Below, one piece after another: positions 9,585 through 19,442 of a DNA stretch of 51,314 nucleotides. The DNA is from Rhizomonospora bruguierae (GTDB lineage Bacteria > Actinomycetota > Actinomycetes > Mycobacteriales > Micromonosporaceae): positions 1 through 51,314 of the forward strand of contig NZ_BBQH01000083.1 in assembly GCF_018397995.1 (NCBI RefSeq), read 5' to 3'. Position 1 is the stretch's first letter, and each line of letters begins with the position of its first letter. The position numbers and the translations under genes were made by a program. Below the pieces are notes generated by a model. The model had not been told where the DNA came from and made no database searches. It saw only the letters and a list, made by a program, of their open reading frames with translations.

Positions 9585-9600
9585 CCTACTCGCGAGTAGG
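9585..9600. promoter_or_regulatory. Perfect palindrome between fabG4-like gene and thiolase gene (candidate TetR operator)
   Basis: CCTACTCGCGAGTAGG is a perfect 16-bp dyad in the 51-nt divergent gap; a further TAGC/GTTA flank extends it loosely. It shares TACTCGCG with the site at 6715-6748, so one regulator probably acts at both. Confidence 0.75.
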
Positions 9601-9627
9601 TTAGTGGCAACACATCGGGAGGAAGCC

Positions 9628-10911
9628 GTGCGCCGCGTCGCCATCGTCGGGGGCAACCGCATCCCGTTCGCCCGCTCCAACGGCCGGTACGCCCGGGCGT
9701 CCAACCAGGACATGCTGACCGCCGCCCTGGACGGGCTGGTCGCCCGGTACGGGCTGGCCGGCGAGCGGCTCGGCGAGGTGGCCGCGGGCGCGGTGCTCAA
9801 GCACGCGCGGGACTTCAACCTGACCCGCGAGGTGGTGCTCGGCTCCCGGCTCGACCCGCATACCCCCGCGTACGACGTCCAGCAGGCGTGCGGCACCGGG
9901 CTGGAGGCGGCGATCCTGGTCGCCAACAAGATCGCACTGGGTCAGCTGGACGCCGGGATCGCCGGCGGCGTGGACACCACGTCGGACGCTCCGCTCGCGC
10001 TGAACGAGGAGCTGCGCCGCACCCTGCTGGAGATCAACTCGGCCCGCTCGCTGGGTGCCCGTCTGCGCGCGGCCGCGAGGCTGCGCCCGACCCAGCCGTT
10101 CCGGCCGGAACTGCCGCGCAACGCCGAGCCGCGCACGGGGCTGTCGATGGGGGAGCACGCCGCCCGTACCGCCGTGCGGTGGGGCATCGACCGGGCGGCG
10201 CAGGACGAGTTGGCCCTGCGGTCCCACCAGCGGCTGGCCGCGGCGTACGAGCGCGGCTTCTTCGACGACCTGATGACCCCCTACCTGGGGCTGGCCCGGG
10301 ACCAGAACCTGCGCCCGGACACGTCGCTGTCGAAGCTGGCCGAGCTCAAGCCGGTGTACGGGACCCGCGGGCCGGACGCCGAGCGGGCCACGATGACGGC
10401 CGGCAACTCCACCCCGCTGACCGACGGTGCCTCCGTGGTGCTGCTCGCCTCCGAGGAGTGGGCGGCGGAGCGCAACCTGCCGGTGCTGGCCTGGTTCGTG
10501 GACGCCCAGACCGCCGCCGTCGACTTCGTGCACGGCGACGAGGGGCTGTTGATGGCGCCCGCGTACGCGGTGCCCCGGCTGCTGGCCCGGCGCGGGCTGA
10601 CGCTGGCGGACTTCGACTACTACGAGATCCACGAGGCGTTCGCGTCGCAGGTGCTGGCGACGCTGGCGGCCTGGGAGTCGCCCGAGTTCTGCGCGGACCG
10701 GCTGGGCCTGGCCGGCCCGCTCGGCTCGATCGACTCGGTGAAGCTGAACGTCACCGGCTCGTCGCTGGCCGCCGGGCACCCGTTCGCGGCGACCGGCGGC
10801 CGGATCGTCGCCACGCTCGCCAAGCTCCTGAACGAGAAGGGGTCGGGGCGCGGGCTCATCTCCATCTGCGCCGCCGGCGGGCAGGGCGTGGTGGCGATCC
10901 TGGAGCGCTGA
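9628..10911 (+). CDS. Acetyl-CoA C-acyltransferase (thiolase), FadA2 type
   Basis: A 427-aa thiolase. The nucleophile Cys88 is in VQQACGTGLEA, His384 in GHPFAATG and Cys414 in CAAGGQG; YEIHEAFASQ holds the other active-site His. It cleaves 3-oxoacyl-CoA with CoA, or runs in reverse. A much longer frame upstream is only the shadow of the opposite-strand fabG; GTG 9628 has GGAGGA 7 nt upstream and gives the usual RRVAIVGGNRIPF start. With dehydrogenase, hydratase and reductase nearby, all steps of a beta-oxidation-like cycle are present. Confidence 0.93.
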   Translation: MRRVAIVGGNRIPFARSNGRYARASNQDMLTAALDGLVARYGLAGERLGEVAAGAVLKHARDFNLTREVVLGSRLDPHTPAYDVQQACGTGLEAAILVANKIALGQLDAGIAGGVDTTSDAPLALNEELRRTLLEINSARSLGARLRAAARLRPTQPFRPELPRNAEPRTGLSMGEHAARTAVRWGIDRAAQDELALRSHQRLAAAYERGFFDDLMTPYLGLARDQNLRPDTSLSKLAELKPVYGTRGPDAERATMTAGNSTPLTDGASVVLLASEEWAAERNLPVLAWFVDAQTAAVDFVHGDEGLLMAPAYAVPRLLARRGLTLADFDYYEIHEAFASQVLATLAAWESPEFCADRLGLAGPLGSIDSVKLNVTGSSLAAGHPFAATGGRIVATLAKLLNEKGSGRGLISICAAGGQGVVAILER

Positions 10912-10947
10912 GGCGCGACCCGTGGCACCCAACTCCCCAATAACTCT

Positions 10948-10977
10948 TTGACAGTGGGGGCGACGCGCCCCTAAGCT
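10948..10977 (+). promoter_or_regulatory. Promoter of the ArsR-MFS operon
   Basis: TTGACA (10948-10953), an 18-bp spacer and TAAGCT (10972-10977). The start point falls at ATG 10985, so the mRNA should be leaderless. CTCCCCAA occurs on both flanks (10933-10940 and 10976-10983) as a possible operator repeat. Confidence 0.75.
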
Positions 10978-10984
10978 CCCCAAC

Positions 10985-11539
10985 ATGTCTTTGGGAGATG
11001 AGCTGGCGGACGCCACCGGCCAGCTGCGGATGCTCGCGCACCCGATCCGGATACGCATCCTGTCCCTGCTGACCGGGGCCGCGATGACCGCCGCCGAGGT
11101 GGCGCGCGAGCTGGACCTGACGCACGCCAACGCCAGCTACCACCTGCGCCAACTCCTCGCCCACGGGGTCATCGAGATCGCCGGCGAGGAGCAGATCCGG
11201 GGCGGCGTCGCCAAGCGCTACCGGTACCGGGTGGAGCAGGGGCCCGTCCGTGTCCGGGCGCCGCACTCCCCGACCGACGCGAGCGAAGCGGGACGGCGCA
11301 TGATGATCGCCGCCGTGGCGGCCGAGCTGCGCCGCCGCGCCGAGCGGGAACGGTTCGCCCCCGGATCCATCCTCGCCGACGCCGAACTGTGGGTCGAGCA
11401 GGCCGCCTGGGAGCGGTTCCGCGAGCGGGTCCAGGACGCCGCCCTCGACCTGCACCGGGCGGCCCGGCCGCCGCGCACCCAAGGCACCGCCCACGTCAGC
11501 GCCACCATCGTCGCCTTCCGAATGGAGACCGGAGCATGA
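10985..11539 (+). CDS. ArsR-family winged-helix regulator
   Basis: A 184-aa protein with an N-terminal winged helix-turn-helix: LRMLAHPIRIRILSLLTG, then AAEVARELDLTHANASYHLRQLLAHGVIE, the typical ArsR recognition region. The metal-binding ELCV Cys motif is absent, so it is of the non-metal, domain-extended kind. The C-terminal 100 residues are helical and of unknown ligand. Its stop overlaps the MFS start (ATGA 11536-11539), so it probably controls that exporter and itself. ATG 10985 is set by the promoter directly upstream. Confidence 0.88.
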   Translation: MSLGDELADATGQLRMLAHPIRIRILSLLTGAAMTAAEVARELDLTHANASYHLRQLLAHGVIEIAGEEQIRGGVAKRYRYRVEQGPVRVRAPHSPTDASEAGRRMMIAAVAAELRRRAERERFAPGSILADAELWVEQAAWERFRERVQDAALDLHRAARPPRTQGTAHVSATIVAFRMETGA

Positions 11540-12834
11540 GCGACACCTTCGCCCCGCTGCGCCACGCACCGTTCCGCAACCTCGCCATCGGCACCTTCGT
11601 CACCCGGCTCGGCAACGGCGTGGCGCCGATCGCGCTCGCCTTCGCCGTCCTGGACCTCACCGGCTCGGTCCGGGACCTGGGCCTGGTGGTCGGCGCCCGG
11701 TCCCTGTGCAACGTGCTGTTCCTGCTCTACGGCGGGGTCATCGCGGACCGGTTGCCCCGCCACCGGGTGATCCTGCTGACCGGTGTGATGGCGGCCGTCA
11801 CCCAGGGTGCCGTGGCGACGCTGGTGCTCACCCACACGGCGAGCATCGGGACGCTGATGGCGCTCGGGGCGGTCAACGGCATCGTCACCGCGTTCGAACT
11901 GCCCGCCGCGTCCGCGCTGATCCCGCAGACGCTGCCGGCGGGCCTGCTCCAGCAGGCGAACGCGCTCAACCGGTTCGGGATCAACGGCGCGATGATCGGC
12001 GGTGCCTCGCTCGGCGGCATCCTGGTGGCGGCGGTCGGACCCGGCTGGGGTCTGGCCGCGGACGCGGCCACGTTCGCCCTCGGCGCCGCGCTGTTCGCCC
12101 GGATCCGGCTGACCGCCCCGGCCGAGCGCCCCCGCGCCCGGGGCAACCCGCTCGGCGAACTGCGCGTGGGCTGGACCGAATTCCGCTCCCGGACCTGGCT
12201 CTGGGTGGTTGTGGTGGCCTTCACCTTCATGAACGCCGCCTGGGTCGGCGCGGTGGGCGTGGTCGGGCCGTCCCTGGCGGACGCCTCGATCGGCCGCGGC
12301 GCCTGGGGCGTGGTGCTCGCCGGGCAGACCGCCGGCATGCTGGTCGGCGCGCTGGTGGCGATGCGGCTGCGGATCCGCCGGCTGCTGTTCGTCGGCTGCG
12401 CCTGCATGCTGGGTTGGGTGCCGTTCCTGGTCGCGCTGGCCGAGGCGCCGGTGTTGGTGGTGCTGCTGCCGGCGGCGTTCCTCGGCGGGCTCGCCGTCGA
12501 GCAGTTCGGGGTCGCCTGGGAGACCACCATGCAGCGGCACATCCCCGCCGACAAGCTGGCCCGGGTCTACTCGTACGACATGCTCGGCTCGTTCATCGCG
12601 ATCCCGCTCGGCCAGGTCGTCGCCGGACCGGTCGCGCTGGCGGCCGGCGACGCGGCGGCGGTGCTGGGCGCGGCCGGGATCGTGCTGGCCGGAACGCTGT
12701 TCATGCTCGCCAGCCGGGACGTGCGCCAGCTGGTCATCGAGCCGGCCCCGGCCCCGGAACCGCCCGCCGCCGCGCCGGCCGACCCGGAGGCCACGGGAGA
12801 GCCCGCGGCATCCGAGGCCGCGGCGCCGCGCTGA
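11536..12834 (+). CDS. MFS transporter, probable drug exporter
   Basis: A 432-aa membrane protein with about 12 hydrophobic segments. It opens FAPLRHAPFRNLAIGTFVTRLGNG, as enterobactin-exporter-type and macrolide-exporter-type MFS proteins do, and has the loop motif GGVIADRLPRHRV after TM2, which matches MFS motif A. The last 35 residues are Pro/Ala/Glu-rich and cytoplasmic. It overlaps the ArsR gene by 4 nt and is translationally coupled to it. Substrate unknown. Confidence 0.88.
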   Translation: MSDTFAPLRHAPFRNLAIGTFVTRLGNGVAPIALAFAVLDLTGSVRDLGLVVGARSLCNVLFLLYGGVIADRLPRHRVILLTGVMAAVTQGAVATLVLTHTASIGTLMALGAVNGIVTAFELPAASALIPQTLPAGLLQQANALNRFGINGAMIGGASLGGILVAAVGPGWGLAADAATFALGAALFARIRLTAPAERPRARGNPLGELRVGWTEFRSRTWLWVVVVAFTFMNAAWVGAVGVVGPSLADASIGRGAWGVVLAGQTAGMLVGALVAMRLRIRRLLFVGCACMLGWVPFLVALAEAPVLVVLLPAAFLGGLAVEQFGVAWETTMQRHIPADKLARVYSYDMLGSFIAIPLGQVVAGPVALAAGDAAAVLGAAGIVLAGTLFMLASRDVRQLVIEPAPAPEPPAAAPADPEATGEPAASEAAAPR

Positions 12835-12877
12835 TCCGCTCGCGGGCGGCGGGCGGGTCGGCGGCAGAATGGGGTAC

Positions 12878-14305
12878 GTGCCGAACCCGATCCCGAACGT
12901 GCTCGCCGCCCGCTACGCCTCCGCCGAGCTGGCCGCCCTCTGGTCCCCCGAGGAGAAGGTACGCGCCGAGCGCCGGCTCTGGCTCGCGGTGCTGCGCGCC
13001 CAGCGCGACCTCGGCGTCCCGGTGCCCGACGGGGTCATCGAGGCGTACGAGTCGGTGCTGGACCGGGTCGACCTGGCCGCGATCGCCGAGCGCGAGCGGG
13101 TCACCCGGCACGACGTCAAGGCACGGATCGAGGAGTTCTCCGCCCTCGCCGGCCACGAGCACGTCCACAAGGGGATGACCTCCCGCGACCTCACCGAGAA
13201 CGTCGAGCAGCTGCAGATCCGCGCCTCGCTCGAGCTGGTCCGGGACCGGGTCGTCGCCACCCTGGCCCGGCTGGCCCGGCTGGCCGTCGAGCACTCCGAG
13301 CTGGTCATGGCCGGCCGCTCGCACAACGTGCCGGCCCAGGCCACCACGCTCGGCAAGCGCTTCGCCAGCGCCGCCGAGGAACTGCTCATCGGGTACGAGC
13401 GCCTGGCCGACCTGATCGCCCGGTACCCGCTGCGCGGGGTCAAGGGGCCGGTCGGCACCGCCGCCGACCAGCTCGACCTGTTCGACGGGGACCCGGCGAA
13501 GGTCGCCGACCTGGAGCGCCGGGTCGCCGCGCACCTGGGCTTCCAGCGGGTGCTGGACAGCGTCGGCCAGGTCTACCCCCGCTCGCTGGACTTCGACGTG
13601 GTCGCCGCGCTCGCCCAGGCCGCCGCCGCCCCGTCCTCGCTGGCCACCACGATCCGGCTGATGGTCGGCCAGGAACTCGTGACCGAGGGGTTCCGCCCCG
13701 GCCAGGTGGGCTCCAGCGCGATGCCGCACAAGATGAACACCCGCTCCAGCGAGCGGGTCAACGGCCTGGCCGTGGTCATCCGGGGGTACCTGTCGATGGT
13801 CGGCGAGCTGGCCGGCGACCAGTGGAACGAGGGCGACGTCTCCTGTTCGGTGGTGCGCCGGGTCGCCCTGCCGGACGCGTTCTTCGCCGCCGACGGCCTG
13901 TTCCAGACGTTCCTCACCGTGCTGGACGAGTTCGGCGCCTACCCCGCGGTGATCGGCCGCGAACTGGACCGGTACCTGCCGTTCCTGGCCACCACGAAGA
14001 TCCTGGTGGCGGCGGTCCGCCGGGGCGTGGGGCGGGAGGTCGCGCACGAGGTCATCAAGGAGCACGCGGTGGCCGTCGCGCTGGCCATGCGGGAGAAGGG
14101 CGTCGCCGAGAACGACCTGTTCGACCGGCTGGCCGCCGACGGCCGGCTCGGCCTGACCCGCCCGGAGATCGACGCGCTGGTCGCGGACCGGTCCGCCTTC
14201 GTCGGTGCCGCCCCCGCCCAGGTGGCCGCCGTGGCGCAGCGGGTCGCGTCGGTGGTCGCGGCCCACCCCGAGGCGGCCGCGTACACCCCGGCCCCGATCC
14301 TCTGA
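12878..14305 (+). CDS. purB: Adenylosuccinate lyase
   Basis: PurB splits adenylosuccinate to AMP and fumarate, and SAICAR to AICAR and fumarate. The 475-aa protein has HEHVHKGMTSRDLTEN, GRSHNVPAQ and the fumarate-lyase signature GSSAMPHKMN near residue 280, with normal family length. ATG 12869 is an in-frame alternative adding three residues; I prefer GTG 12878 because a -10-like CAGAAT begins 13 nt before it, the spacing seen at other leaderless genes here. It follows the MFS gene by 43 nt. purC, often adjacent in actinomycetes, does not follow. Confidence 0.95.
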   Translation: MPNPIPNVLAARYASAELAALWSPEEKVRAERRLWLAVLRAQRDLGVPVPDGVIEAYESVLDRVDLAAIAERERVTRHDVKARIEEFSALAGHEHVHKGMTSRDLTENVEQLQIRASLELVRDRVVATLARLARLAVEHSELVMAGRSHNVPAQATTLGKRFASAAEELLIGYERLADLIARYPLRGVKGPVGTAADQLDLFDGDPAKVADLERRVAAHLGFQRVLDSVGQVYPRSLDFDVVAALAQAAAAPSSLATTIRLMVGQELVTEGFRPGQVGSSAMPHKMNTRSSERVNGLAVVIRGYLSMVGELAGDQWNEGDVSCSVVRRVALPDAFFAADGLFQTFLTVLDEFGAYPAVIGRELDRYLPFLATTKILVAAVRRGVGREVAHEVIKEHAVAVALAMREKGVAENDLFDRLAADGRLGLTRPEIDALVADRSAFVGAAPAQVAAVAQRVASVVAAHPEAAAYTPAPIL

Positions 14306-14315
14306 GTCCCTTCGG

Positions 14316-14744
14316 TCAGGCGGCCGGCAGGGCCGGTTGCTCGCGTTCGCGCTCCCGGCGCTCGTGCTCCTGGCGTTCCCGGTCCCGGCGCTCCTGCTCG
14401 CGGTGCCGGTCCTGCTCCTCCCGCTCGACCGCGGCCCGGTCGGCGATGACCACGGCGGTGCCGTAGGCGCAGATCTCCACCCAGGCGGTGGTGACCTCGC
14501 GGTGGTCGAACCGCATGGCGACCACCGCGTTGGCGCCCTTCTTCTGGGCGCCGGTGATCATGTTGTCCACCGCCTCCTGGCGCCAGCGGGCCAGGACCTC
14601 GGCGATGGCGGGGTTCGGGTCGCCCCAGAGGGTGCGGACGCCCTCGGTGAACGGGTTGTAGGTCCGGGCGCAGATGCCGATCACCTGGCCGACCACCCGG
14701 CGGATCAGGTACCCGGGCAGCTCGTCGGTCGTGACCACCAGCAT
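14316..14744 (-). CDS. YbjQ/UPF0145-family protein with charged C-terminal tail
   Basis: A 142-aa protein. Residues 1-105 match the YbjQ heavy-metal-binding-domain family (LVVTTDELPGYLIRRVVGQVIG, AQKKGANAVVAMRFDHREV, WVEICAYGTAVV); known members form pentamers, but their role is unclear. Residues 108-140 are almost all Arg, Glu, Gln, His and Asp in a heptad-free, highly charged helix, which is not part of the core family. ATG 14744 has no Shine-Dalgarno, but TACGCT begins 12 nt upstream, so it is probably leaderless. It separates purB from purSQL. Confidence 0.85.
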   Translation of the reverse strand: MLVVTTDELPGYLIRRVVGQVIGICARTYNPFTEGVRTLWGDPNPAIAEVLARWRQEAVDNMITGAQKKGANAVVAMRFDHREVTTAWVEICAYGTAVVIADRAAVEREEQDRHREQERRDRERQEHERREREREQPALPAA

Positions 14745-15135
14745 GGACCGAGCGTAAGTGGCCGCGCGACGCGCCGTAGTGGATGCCGAGTCGCCCATTT
14801 GTGCGGTTTGATGGTGGATGCCGACCATCCGGGGGAGCGGCGGCCCGGCCGATCCGGCGCGCCTTACCGGATTCGATCACCCGTATCCGATGTCAACGGA
14901 GTGTCGCCTGTCCGATACTTGCCGGTGCCGTTTCGGCGGGGAAGCTCCGCAGTTCCGCTGGTCGGCGGGGTACCCGGCCAGCCCGGCCATCGACCCAACG
15001 GCCGGATCCCGCCGTTCGCCCGGTAGTCTGGGCCGCGCTTGGACCGTTGCGCCAGTGCCGGCGCGGCGGGCGTCAACTGTCGCGTCAGGGGCGGTGCGCG
15101 ACATGCACCGGAATCACAGAGCGGGAGTACCTTCA
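14745..15135. other. Gene-free stretch upstream of purS
   Basis: 391 nt between the divergent ybjQ-type gene and purS. I see no convincing gene: short frames lack codon bias and start sites. TAGTCT at 15024-15029 could be a purS -10 box, giving a leader of about 100 nt, but I see no matching -35. I found no recognisable riboswitch, including no clear purine aptamer. Confidence 0.5.
14751..14756 (-). promoter_or_regulatory. -10 box for leaderless ybjQ-type gene
   Basis: TACGCT on the minus strand starts 12 nt before ATG 14744. Confidence 0.5.
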
Positions 15136-15426
15136 GTGGCTCGCGTCGTCGTAGACGTCATGCTCAAGCCCGAAATCCTCGACCCGCAGGGCCAGGCGGT
15201 CGCCAACGCGCTGCCGCGCCTCGGTGTGACCGACGTTACCTCGGTCCGCATCGGTCGTCGAGTGGAGATCGAGTTCGCCGGCGAGCCGGACCTGGACCGG
15301 GCCCGGGAGATCGCCGACAAGTTGCTGGCCAACCCCGTCATCGAGGACTTTGAGATCCATCTGGAGTCGCCGGAGGGTTCGGGGGAGCCCGTTCCGGCCG
15401 TCAACGGCGCGGGGGAGCCGTCGTGA
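15136..15426 (+). CDS. purS: Phosphoribosylformylglycinamidine synthase subunit PurS
   Basis: A 96-aa protein, [19 protein letters not shown] with [11 protein letters not shown], typical of PurS, which bridges PurQ and small PurL in FGAM synthase. The core is about 80 residues; the last 16 are an extra Gly/Pro/Glu tail. The GTG start is set by the family N-terminus. The stop overlaps the purQ GTG start by four bases (GTGA), so the genes are coupled. Confidence 0.95.
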   Translation: MARVVVDVMLKPEILDPQGQAVANALPRLGVTDVTSVRIGRRVEIEFAGEPDLDRAREIADKLLANPVIEDFEIHLESPEGSGEPVPAVNGAGEPS

Positions 15427-16093
15427 GGATCGGAGTCGTCACCTTCCCCGGGTCGCTGGACGACACCGACGCGTCCCGCGCGGTGCGCATCGCCGGCGCC
15501 GAGGCGGTCCGGCTGTGGCACGCCGACAAGCGGCTGCCCATGATCGACGCGGTCGTGCTGCCCGGCGGCTTCTCGTACGGGGACTACCTGCGCTGTGGGG
15601 CGATCGCCCGGTTCGCCCCGATCATGGACGCGGTGGTCGACGCCGCCCGCGGCGGGATGCCGGTGCTCGGCATCTGCAACGGCTTCCAGGTGCTCTGCGA
15701 GGCCCACCTGCTGCCCGGCGCGCTCACCCGCAACCAGCACCTGCGCTTCCGCAACCACGACCAGGCCCTGCGGGTGGAGAACGCCGCCGCGTGGACCAAC
15801 GCGTACGAGCCGGGCCAGCAGGTCGTGATCCCGGTCAAGCACGGCGAGGGCTGCTACGTGGCCGACGAGCGCACCCTCGACGAGTTGGAGGCGACCGGCC
15901 GGGTCGCGTTCCGGTACCTGGGCGGGAACCCGAACGGGTCCCGGCGGGACATCGCCGGCATCACCAACGAGGCGGGCAACGTGCTCGGCCTCATGCCGCA
16001 CCCGGAGCACGCCGTCGAGGCCCTGACCGGCCCGTCCACGGACGGTCTCGGCGTGTTCACCTCGGTCCTGAAGCACCTCGCGGGAGCACCCTC

Positions 16094-16097
<4 letters not shown>
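15423..16097 (+). CDS. purQ: Phosphoribosylformylglycinamidine synthase glutaminase subunit
   Basis: PurQ releases ammonia from glutamine for FGAM synthesis. The 224-aa class I amidotransferase has [13 protein letters not shown], the nucleophile elbow GICNGFQ, and the His/Glu of the triad in MPHPEH. It overlaps purS upstream (GTGA) and purL downstream (ATGA 16094-16097), giving a tight three-gene operon with equal subunit supply. Confidence 0.97.
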
Positions 16098-18544
<2,447 letters not shown>

Positions 18545-18567
18545 CCGGGGAAGGTTCGGCGACGGCG

Positions 18568-19326
18568 GTGACTCCCTCGGTCTTCGCCCAGCCCGGCAGC
18601 GGCGCGCGCTTCGACTGGGGGCTGGGCGGCGCCGCCGAGCTGGGCCGGGTGTGTGCGGTGCTGGTGGTGGTGGACGTGCTCTCGTTCACCACCTCCGTAG
18701 ACGTGGCCGTCGCCAGGGGCATGCGTGTACACCCATTCCCCTGGGGTGAGCAGGCCGCCGAGTACGCCCGCCGGATCGGTGCGGCCGTCGCAACCGGCCG
18801 GCGGCGGGTCACCGAACGGCAGCCGTGGTCGCTGTCGCCGGCCGTGCTGAGAGCCGCGCCGGCCGTCCCGGATCTCGTCCTGCCCTCACCGAACGGCTCC
18901 GCCATCTGCGCCGCCGCGGGCGCCACCGGGGTACCGGTCGTCGCCGGCTGCCTGCGCAACGCCCGCGCCGTTGCGGCGTGGCTGCTCGCCGAGGGGTACG
19001 GGACCGTGGACGCCCCGATCGGCGTGGTGGCGGCCGGGGAGCGCTGGCCGGACCGGACCCTGCGGCCGAGCGTGGAGGATCTCCTCGGCGCCGCCGCCGT
19101 CCTGGATGCCCTCTCCGGGGTGCCGGGCGGGCTTTCCGTGGAGGCAGCGGTGGCGCTGGCCGCCTACGCCGCCATCCCCGACGTGTCGTCCGCGGTGCGC
19201 GGCTGCGCCTCGGGGCGCGAACTCATCGAGGCGGGCTTCCCCGAGGACGTCGAGATGGCCGTGGCCAGGAACGCCTCCGAGGGTGTCCCCGTCCTGCGCA
19301 ACGGCACGTTCACGCGCGCCTTCTGA
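18568..19326 (+). CDS. 2-phosphosulfolactate phosphatase-like protein (ComB family)
   Basis: A 252-aa protein with the ComB hallmark VVVDVLSFTTSVDVA near the N-terminus, LPSPNGSAI in the middle and an SGREL motif near the C-terminus. ComB is a Mg-dependent phosphatase known from coenzyme M synthesis in methanogens; many actinobacteria have homologues with unproven substrates. It starts 23 nt after purL, so it is probably the last gene of that operon. GTG 18568 is the only start before the conserved region; a GGGGAAGG lies rather far upstream (13 nt). Confidence 0.8.
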   Translation: MTPSVFAQPGSGARFDWGLGGAAELGRVCAVLVVVDVLSFTTSVDVAVARGMRVHPFPWGEQAAEYARRIGAAVATGRRRVTERQPWSLSPAVLRAAPAVPDLVLPSPNGSAICAAAGATGVPVVAGCLRNARAVAAWLLAEGYGTVDAPIGVVAAGERWPDRTLRPSVEDLLGAAAVLDALSGVPGGLSVEAAVALAAYAAIPDVSSAVRGCASGRELIEAGFPEDVEMAVARNASEGVPVLRNGTFTRAF

Positions 19327-19382
19327 CGCCCGCGCCGGCTTTGGGTCGCGCCGCCCGTCAGACGTCGCGGACTGTCTGTCAA

Positions 19383-19413
19383 TGGCGCCCGGCGCGAATC
19401 GCGCCGGGCGCCA
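19383..19413. terminator. Strong hairpin between convergent genes
   Basis: TGGCGCCCGGCGCGA and TCGCGCCGGGCGCCA are exact inverse complements around a single A, giving at least 13 bp with a tight loop. It separates the ComB-like gene (+) and the Gly/Tyr-rich membrane protein gene (-). No long T-tract follows on either strand. Confidence 0.7.
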
Positions 19414-19442
19414 GCCCGCCGGCCGTCCGCTCACATGGAGCG

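Noticed and set aside
8734-9627. Upstream extension of the thiolase frame
   Set aside because: It crosses the opposite-strand fabG gene and the palindrome; the family N-terminus and GGAGGA fix the start at 9628.
14818-15135. N-terminal extension of purS and other short frames
   Set aside because: Poor codon bias and no start signal; PurS begins at 15136 by family length.
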